In this document: positions 1 to 3,613 of the stretch, piece by piece
How positions within the stretch are numbered: the stretch's first letter is position 1
Layout: each line of letters opens with the position of its first letter
From: Pseudomonadota bacterium
GTDB lineage: Bacteria > Myxococcota_A > Polyangia > Fen-1088
Assembly: GCA_017881285.1 (NCBI GenBank)
Contig: JADGRD010000325.1
Span: 1 to 5,211 of the forward strand
DNA length: 5,211 nucleotides
Direction: 5' to 3'
Notes under the pieces: generated by a model
Told to the model about the DNA's origin: nothing
Database searches by the model: none
Seen by the model: only the letters and a program-made list of their open reading frames with translations
Position numbers and translations under genes: made by a program

Positions 1-125
1 AGCCCAAGGCCAGGCCCAAGGCTGCTGCCGCCGGGCCCAAGGTGAAGAAAGACGCCGGGGCACGGGCGCCCGCCAAGTCGGCCGCGACCATGAAGCGGAG
101 CAGCCGGAGCCGCGGCGGCGACTGA
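1..125 (+). CDS. C-terminal end of an unidentified protein with Lys/Ala/Pro-rich tail (partial)
   Basis: Only the last 40 codons are in the window, read from base 3 and stopping at TGA 123-125. The visible peptide is low-complexity: Lys, Arg, Ala, Pro and Gly dominate, with recurring Pro-Lys and Ala-Lys pairs, and it ends in a Ser/Arg/Gly run. The 8-mer gcccaagg occurs three times (2-9, 14-21, 35-42), a sign of repeat-driven growth of the tail. About nine in ten third codon positions are G or C, clearly better than in the competing frame starting at base 2, so I prefer this frame. Such basic tails resemble histone H1 and occur on several GC-rich bacterial nucleic-acid-binding proteins, but also on unrelated proteins. 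The folded part lies outside the window, so no function is assigned. A 256-nt gap separates it from fliO, so it need not belong to that operon. Confidence 0.6.
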   Translation, partial: PKARPKAAAAGPKVKKDAGARAPAKSAATMKRSSRSRGGD

Positions 126-143
126 GAGCCGGGACGGGCTCTT
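124..143 (+). terminator. Possible weak terminator hairpin at the stop of the upstream gene
   Basis: AGAGCC (125-130) pairs perfectly with GGCTCT (137-142) around a six-base loop, and G124-T143 can add a wobble pair. The stem begins inside the TGA stop codon of the upstream gene, a common place for an intrinsic terminator. The downstream sequence (tcgattca) has no real T tract, so termination by this hairpin alone would be weak. It could equally be a 3'-end stabilising structure or a chance pairing in GC-rich DNA. Confidence 0.3.
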
Positions 144-381
144 CGATTCACCGACGGCCGACGATCTACTGCGGCACCCTGGAAGGGTTCCGCGCCTCCC
201 GCGGTCGCGCTTCGGCGAGCAAAGCTCGCCTTCGCCCCCGCGATCCGGGCCGCTGGCTTGCCGGCCGTCACTCGAAGGAGAAACCGATACGGCAGGCATG
301 GCTGCGGCTTGTTGCATGAGGTCCAGGCGGTGGTGACTGGGCCGTTGACAGGCGGGGCGCGGGGGCGGTAAGTCCGGGGGC
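126..381. other. Non-coding gap between the upstream gene and fliO
   Basis: No convincing gene lies in these 256 bases. A frame is open from base 2 to the TGA at 317-319, but it has no ATG start and no recognisable protein, and its part before 125 overlaps the better-supported upstream frame. The gap holds a possible terminator hairpin at its left end, two compact hairpins at 190-230, and a purine run AAGGAG at 275-280 that is too far (17 nt) from the next ATG at 298 to be a good ribosome site. A TTGACA hexamer sits at 345-350, without a convincing -10 partner. A promoter for the secretion operon would be expected here, but I cannot place one with confidence. Confidence 0.5.
190..230. repeat. 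Pair of tight GC hairpins, possible dispersed palindromic element
   Basis: Two inverted repeats stand close together. CCGCG (190-194) pairs with CGCGG (200-204) across a five-base loop. GGCGAGC (214-220) pairs perfectly with GCTCGCC (224-230) across the three-base loop AAA. The second is the strongest short hairpin I found between genes in this window. The arrangement recalls REP-like intergenic palindromes, but only one copy is visible here, so a repeat family cannot be shown from this window. There is no T tract, so it is not a standard terminator. Confidence 0.35.
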
Positions 382-741
382 ATGGGTGCGTCTGGGTCTG
401 ACCTTCCTGGGTTCGGAGGTTCGCTCGCGCTTTCGTTGGTTTCCCTCGGCTTGGTCTGCCTGGTGGCGTTCGTGGCGCTGCGCTGGCTCGGCCGCCGGGG
501 AATGGGCCGTTCCGACGACTGCATCCGCGTGCTCGGGCGCTGCTTCCTGGAACCCAGGCGCTCCGTGTACCTCATCGCGACAGGGGGCCGCTGTTTCCTG
601 GTCGGCGTCGGCGACGGGCCCATGAGCCTGCTGGCCGAGATCGACGAGGCCAGCCTGCCCCCGGTGCAGCCAGGCGCCGCGGGAACCGGGTCGGCCTTCG
701 CCGATCTCTTGGCGAGGATGTTGCGGAAAGGCCGGCGATGA
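382..741 (+). CDS. fliO: FliO-family flagellar/type III export-gate assembly protein
   Basis: The 119-residue product fits FliO, a small membrane protein that helps FliP oligomerise while the export gate is built. One transmembrane segment spans about residues 14-35, followed by a basic stretch (RWLGRRG) expected on the cytoplasmic side. Residues 47-88 form the typical small beta-rich FliO domain: C-I-R-V-L-G-R, then V-Y-L-I-A, then C-F-L-V-G-V-G-D and M-S-L-L-A-E-I-D. The C-terminus is a basic tail (MLRKGRR). ATG 382 is the only reasonable start: an in-frame TGA lies at 346-348 and the next Met (residue 41) would lose the membrane segment. The ribosome site is weak; only G-rich runs precede the ATG. 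The stop overlaps the fliP start by ATGA. FliO is a feature of flagellar systems and is generally absent from injectisomes, so it argues for a flagellar origin of this cluster. FliO diverges fast, so assignment rests partly on position. Confidence 0.85.
   Translation: MGASGSDLPGFGGSLALSLVSLGLVCLVAFVALRWLGRRGMGRSDDCIRVLGRCFLEPRRSVYLIATGGRCFLVGVGDGPMSLLAEIDEASLPPVQPGAAGTGSAFADLLARMLRKGRR
725..731 (+). promoter_or_regulatory. Ribosome binding site of fliP
   Basis: GGAAAGG lies six bases before the ATG at 738 and inside the last codons of fliO. Its purine-rich sequence and spacing support ATG 738 as the fliP start and suggest that ribosomes finishing fliO help start fliP. Confidence 0.55.
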
Positions 742-1457
742 GCCCGCTGCCCGCGCTGGCCGCGGCCAACGTGGATCACGTGGCTGGGTTGGCCTCGCGT
801 CCGGTGCTCGTGTTCGTCGCAGTGGCGGCCCTGTCGCTGCTGCCCTTCATCCTTCTGCTCATGACCAGCTTCGTGAAGATCGCGGTCGTGCTTTCGATCC
901 TCAAGAGCGCGCTGGGGTCGGCGCAGATTCCGCCATCCTCCATCATCACGGGTCTAGCGCTCATCCTCACCATCTACGTGATGGCTCCGACCGGCGAGCG
1001 CATGCTCCGGGCCGTCGAGCCCGAGTTGGGCCGAGGAGTTGGCGCCGAGGTGTTGAGTGGTCAGGGCATCGAAGCCCTGGTCGCGGCGGGCGACAAGGCC
1101 AAGGAGCCGGTACGGGATTTTCTGCTCCGGCATGGCTCGGCCCGGGATCGCGGCGTGTTCCACGCCCTGGCCCTGCGCATGCGCACCGGGGCCGAGCGGG
1201 CCTCCATCTCGGATCGCGATTTCCTGGTGCTGGTGCCGGCCTTTCTCGCCTCGGAGCTGCGGCGTGCCTTCGAGATCGGCTTCCTCATCTTCATTCCCTT
1301 CCTGGTGGTGGATCTGGTGATCTCGAACCTCCTGCTCGCGCTCGGTATGCACATGCTCTCGCCGACCACGGTCTCGCTGCCGTTCAAACTGCTGCTCTTC
1401 GTGCTCGCCGATGGCTGGCAGCTTCTCTTGCGCGGATTGGTGGAAAGCTATGTCTAG
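738..1457 (+). CDS. fliP: Type III export pore protein FliP (FliP/SctR family)
   Basis: The 239-residue product is the main pore subunit of the type III export gate, an inner-membrane protein forming a ring with FliQ and FliR. Family signatures are clear: M-T-S-F-V-K-I-A-V-V-L-S at 42-53, followed by A-L-G (58-60) and I-P-P (64-66), then P-A-F-L-A-S-E-L at 167-174, F-E-I-G-F-L-I-F at 178-185, and S-L-P-F-K-L-L-L-F-V-L-A-D-G-W at 213-227. The loop between (about 85-160) is the usual soluble segment. Details such as Lys in T-S-F-V-K, V-I-S-N-L-L-L-A-L-G (194-203), the S-P after the Met-rich site, and the end L-V-E-S-Y read more like SctR of non-flagellar systems than typical FliP (usually T-R-I, V-V-A-S). 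The N-terminus (1-20) shows no clear cleaved signal peptide. The Met-rich gasket reads M204-H205-M206, where FliP normally has M-M-M. The start overlaps fliO by four bases and the end overlaps fliQ by eight. Confidence 0.95.
   Translation: MSPLPALAAANVDHVAGLASRPVLVFVAVAALSLLPFILLLMTSFVKIAVVLSILKSALGSAQIPPSSIITGLALILTIYVMAPTGERMLRAVEPELGRGVGAEVLSGQGIEALVAAGDKAKEPVRDFLLRHGSARDRGVFHALALRMRTGAERASISDRDFLVLVPAFLASELRRAFEIGFLIFIPFLVVDLVISNLLLALGMHMLSPTTVSLPFKLLLFVLADGWQLLLRGLVESYV
1442..1447 (+). promoter_or_regulatory. Ribosome binding site of fliQ
   Basis: GGAAAG sits inside the end of fliP, only two bases before ATG 1450. The spacing is short, so initiation probably leans on coupling to fliP translation. 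It supports ATG 1450 over the upstream in-frame ATG at 1411, whose extra residues do not match the family's N-terminus. Confidence 0.4.
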
Positions 1458-1728
1458 TTTGGCGGGCACGGATCTGGTGCTGCGCGCGGTGCGCGAGGGG
1501 CTCTTGCTCGTGCTCCTGGTTTCGGCGCCACCGCTTCTCGCCAGCTTGGTGGTCGGTTTCGTCGTCAGTGTCCTGCAGGCGGTGTCGCAGATCCACGACC
1601 AGGCGTTGGCCTTCGTGCCCAAGCTGGCCGCCGTGGTCCTCGTCCTGCTCATGCTCGGGCCCGTGCTCGGCGCTCAGGTGGTGCGCTTCTCGCAAGCCTT
1701 GCTTGCCGCCATTGCTTGGGTTCGCTAG
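1450..1728 (+). CDS. fliQ: Type III export pore protein FliQ (FliQ/SctS family)
   Basis: The 92-residue product has the size and two-helix plan of FliQ/SctS, the subunit that packs around FliP and FliR in the export gate. The first membrane segment covers about residues 16-40 (with S-A-P-P-L-L and V-V-G-F) and the second about 58-78. Between them is the hallmark loop Q-A-V-S-Q-I-H-D-Q-A-L (43-53), followed by F-V-P-K-L (55-59). The loop is mixed in character: V-P-K is typical of flagellar FliQ, whereas D-Q and the later G-A-Q-V-V-R-F are more like SctS. FliQ normally has E/D-Q-T-L here; this protein has D-Q-A-L. I chose ATG 1450, giving the normal family length, rather than ATG 1411, which would add 13 unconserved residues and deepen the overlap with fliP. 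The stop is one base before the proposed fliR start. Confidence 0.93.
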   Translation: MSSLAGTDLVLRAVREGLLLVLLVSAPPLLASLVVGFVVSVLQAVSQIHDQALAFVPKLAAVVLVLLMLGPVLGAQVVRFSQALLAAIAWVR

Positions 1729-1729
1729 C

Positions 1730-2515
1730 GTGCTGCCCACCTCGAACCTAGAGCATTCCCTCGGGCTCCTTGCCTTGGGCGCCGCGCGCACGCTTCCGCT
1801 GGCCTGGTCCGTGCCAGTCTTCGGTGGTCCGGCCCTGCCATCCCAGCTTCGCGTCGCGCTCGGGCTCGGACTCGCCGTGCTGTGCGCTCCGGCGCTGGCG
1901 ATGGACGCGCCACCGTCCGCTGCCACTCTCTGGGTGTTGCTCGCGGCGCGCGAGGCTCTCGTCGGGGTGGTCATGGGGTTTGTGTGTGCCTGCATGTTTC
2001 GCGCGGCGGAAGCCGCGGGCGAGCTCACCGACGTCTTGCGCGGGGCGAACCTGGCGTCCACATTGGTTCCGGCGGGCGAACGCCGGACGAGCCCCCTTGG
2101 CGCCCTGCTGCTCTTGCTCGCCAGCGTGGTGTTTCTCGAGATCGGCGGCATCGGTCACGTCGTGGCCGCGCTCGGGCGCAGCTACGAGGCCATCCCGCTC
2201 GGCTCAGGCCTCCGATTCGGGGAACGCTCGCATGCGGCAGCGCTGCTGGCCATCGTGGCGTCGGGCAAACTCATCGAGGCCGCCATCGGGTTGGCCGCGC
2301 CGGCCATGGTCGCCCTCCTCCTCGCCGACATCGTGCTTGGCGTGGTGGGGCGCGCCGTGCCGCGCGTGCCACTCTATTTCGTCGGGATGCCGCTCAAGGC
2401 GTTGCTCGGCGTGGGCGCGGTTCTTCTCGGGCTGGGTGGAACGGATCTGGCGATGCAAGGCGGCTTTCGTGGATTCCTCGAGCTTCTTGCGGCGGCATCC
2501 CGTTTCGGGCGGTGA
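1730..2515 (+). CDS. fliR: Type III export pore protein FliR (FliR/SctT family)
   Basis: The 261-residue product (GTG start) fits FliR/SctT, the single-copy subunit that closes the FliP ring and supplies the pore plug. Hydrophobic segments fill the chain at about 10-30, 40-57, 68-92, 123-145, 168-205 and 213-235. Family landmarks include P-V-F-G-G (29-33), A-R-E-A-L-V-G-V-V-M-G (73-83), A-A-G-E-L-T-D (95-101), S-Y-E-A-I-P-L (151-157) and Y-F-V-G-M-P-L-K-A-L (215-224). R-G-A after the G-E-L-T-D block is nearer SctT than FliR. The motif usually written N-R-x-x-P-Q-x-N before this end is degraded to G-R-A-V-P-R-V-P. GTG 1730 lies one base after the fliQ stop and gives a normal family length; TTG 1712 is a possible alternative. 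No strong ribosome site is visible, so coupling to fliQ is likely. The reading frame is the same as flhB, separated by this stop and five codons. Confidence 0.92.
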   Translation: MLPTSNLEHSLGLLALGAARTLPLAWSVPVFGGPALPSQLRVALGLGLAVLCAPALAMDAPPSAATLWVLLAAREALVGVVMGFVCACMFRAAEAAGELTDVLRGANLASTLVPAGERRTSPLGALLLLLASVVFLEIGGIGHVVAALGRSYEAIPLGSGLRFGERSHAAALLAIVASGKLIEAAIGLAAPAMVALLLADIVLGVVGRAVPRVPLYFVGMPLKALLGVGAVLLGLGGTDLAMQGGFRGFLELLAAASRFGR

Positions 2516-2530
2516 CAGGTCAAAGAAGTC

Positions 2531-3613
2531 ATGGCCGAGGCGTCTTCCGAAGAAAGAACCATCCCGCCCACCCAGCGGCGGCGTGAGCGAGCCCGCCGGG
2601 CTGGCGACGTCGCCATCAGCCGCGACCTGATCGCCGGCTTCGCGTTCGCTGCCGCCTGCGCGGCGCTGGTTGCGGGCGGCAAGGCATGGGTGGGTGGATT
2701 GCTCGCCTACCTGCACCTGGCGCTGGCTGGCGCGACCAGCGCGAATTCCGTCTCGCCCGCCATCCACGCGGGTCTGGCCGCGGTCGGCACGGCCCTCGCG
2801 GTGCCCTTGGGCGTGGTGCTGGCAAGCTCTGTCCTCGCGGGGCTCATGCAGACGCGGGGCAACTTCGCGCCGGAAAGCCTGCGGGCCAACGCCCGGCGCT
2901 TCGTCCCGGCGCTGGCCCGACTCTTCGGCCGGGAATCGGGGATCGACGCCGCAATGGACCTGGGCAAGATCGCCGTGCTTGGCGTGGTCGCTCTCGGGAG
3001 CCTGCGCCCGTGCGTTTCCAGCCTGGTCGCGCTATCCGGCGCGGGAGCTTCGCAAGTTCTGGACGTCGCGGGAGCCTGCGCTCGGCGGCTCGGCATCCAC
3101 CTTGCGATCGCCATGGTAGTGCTGGGCTTGGCGGACTATCTTTGGCAGCAAGTCCGTCACCAGAGCAGATTGCGCATGACCCGCGACGAAGCCAGGCGCG
3201 AGCACAAGGAAAGCGAAGGCGATCCCGAGCACCAGGCCGAGCGGCGGCGCTGCCATCGCGAATCGCAGATGGAGGGAGCGCTGGCGGATGTGGCCGGGGC
3301 CGACTTGGTTCTCGTCGAACCCGGGGTCGCGGCCGCGGCGGTTTCCTGTCCCGGCGTGGCCAACGGCGCTCCGGTCTTGCTGGTGCGGGGCGAACGGCTG
3401 CGGGCTCGGCAGATCGAAGCCGCCGCGCGCGCGGCGGGCATGCCGAGCTTCGTCGAGCCCGCGCTCGTGCGTGCTCTCGCCTGGGTGGAGGCGGGTGGGG
3501 AGATTCCCGAGGCGCTCCACCTATCGGTGGCCAGGTTGATGGTGAGGGCGCGGGGCCAGCGCCACCCGGCGGGCGGGCCTGCCCTTCCGATCCCGAGTGA
3601 GCGCGCGAGATGA
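2531..3613 (+). CDS. flhB: Type III export switch protein FlhB (FlhB/SctU family) without the NPTH cleavage motif
   Basis: The 360-residue product has the full FlhB/SctU plan. An N-terminal basic region (E-R-T-I-P-P-T-Q-R-R-R, then G-D-V-A-I-S-R-D-L to residue 33) matches the usual K-T-E-x-P-T...S-R-D-L block. Four membrane segments lie near 36-62, 78-107, 142-170 and 187-206. The connector (S-R-L-R-M-T-R-D-E-A at 212-221, then H-K-E-S-E-G-D-P at 225-232) is well conserved, followed by the cytoplasmic domain with A-P-V-L-L-V-R-G (280-287), G-M-P-S-F-V-E (303-309) and G-G-E-I-P-E-A-L (322-329). FlhB normally cuts itself between Asn and Pro of N-P-T-H to switch export from rod/hook or needle to later substrates. 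Here that site is E263-P264-G265-V266, so the catalytic Asn is missing although the flanks align without a gap. The start ATG 2531 follows AAAGAAG. The end overlaps priA by ATGA. Confidence 0.93.
   Translation: MAEASSEERTIPPTQRRRERARRAGDVAISRDLIAGFAFAAACAALVAGGKAWVGGLLAYLHLALAGATSANSVSPAIHAGLAAVGTALAVPLGVVLASSVLAGLMQTRGNFAPESLRANARRFVPALARLFGRESGIDAAMDLGKIAVLGVVALGSLRPCVSSLVALSGAGASQVLDVAGACARRLGIHLAIAMVVLGLADYLWQQVRHQSRLRMTRDEARREHKESEGDPEHQAERRRCHRESQMEGALADVAGADLVLVEPGVAAAAVSCPGVANGAPVLLVRGERLRARQIEAAARAAGMPSFVEPALVRALAWVEAGGEIPEALHLSVARLMVRARGQRHPAGGPALPIPSERAR

Noticed and set aside
299..315. A sigma-54 type promoter (TGGC...TTGC), as flagellar genes often have
   Set aside because: The GG and GC elements are 12 bases apart instead of 10 and the first half lacks the consensus after TGGC.
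2..319. A frame open from base 2 to TGA 317-319 crossing the upstream gene's stop
   Set aside because: Its third positions are less GC-rich than the chosen frame over bases 2-124, and it has no ATG start and no recognisable domain. It could still be real if the upstream gene has a frameshift, but I see nothing to support that.
298..336. A 12-residue leader peptide ORF upstream of fliO
   Set aside because: The AAGGAG at 275-280 is 17 bases from its ATG, too far, and such short frames arise by chance.
345..373. A TTGACA -35 box with a -10 near 367-373
   Set aside because: TTGACA is exact, but the best partner at usual spacing (ggtaag or taagtc) matches the consensus poorly, and it would start transcription almost on the fliO ATG.
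1770..2630. A 286-codon plus-strand open frame inside fliR
   Set aside because: Ser/Arg/Pro/Trp-rich nonsense in the shifted frame of a clear FliR; no start signal or family match.
3260..3613. A frameshift in the FlhB cytoplasmic domain as the cause of the missing NPTH
   Set aside because: Conserved blocks before (H-K-E-S-E-G-D-P) and after (A-P-V-L-L-V-R-G, G-G-E-I-P-E-A-L) are in one frame with normal spacing, so the motif is substituted and not shifted.
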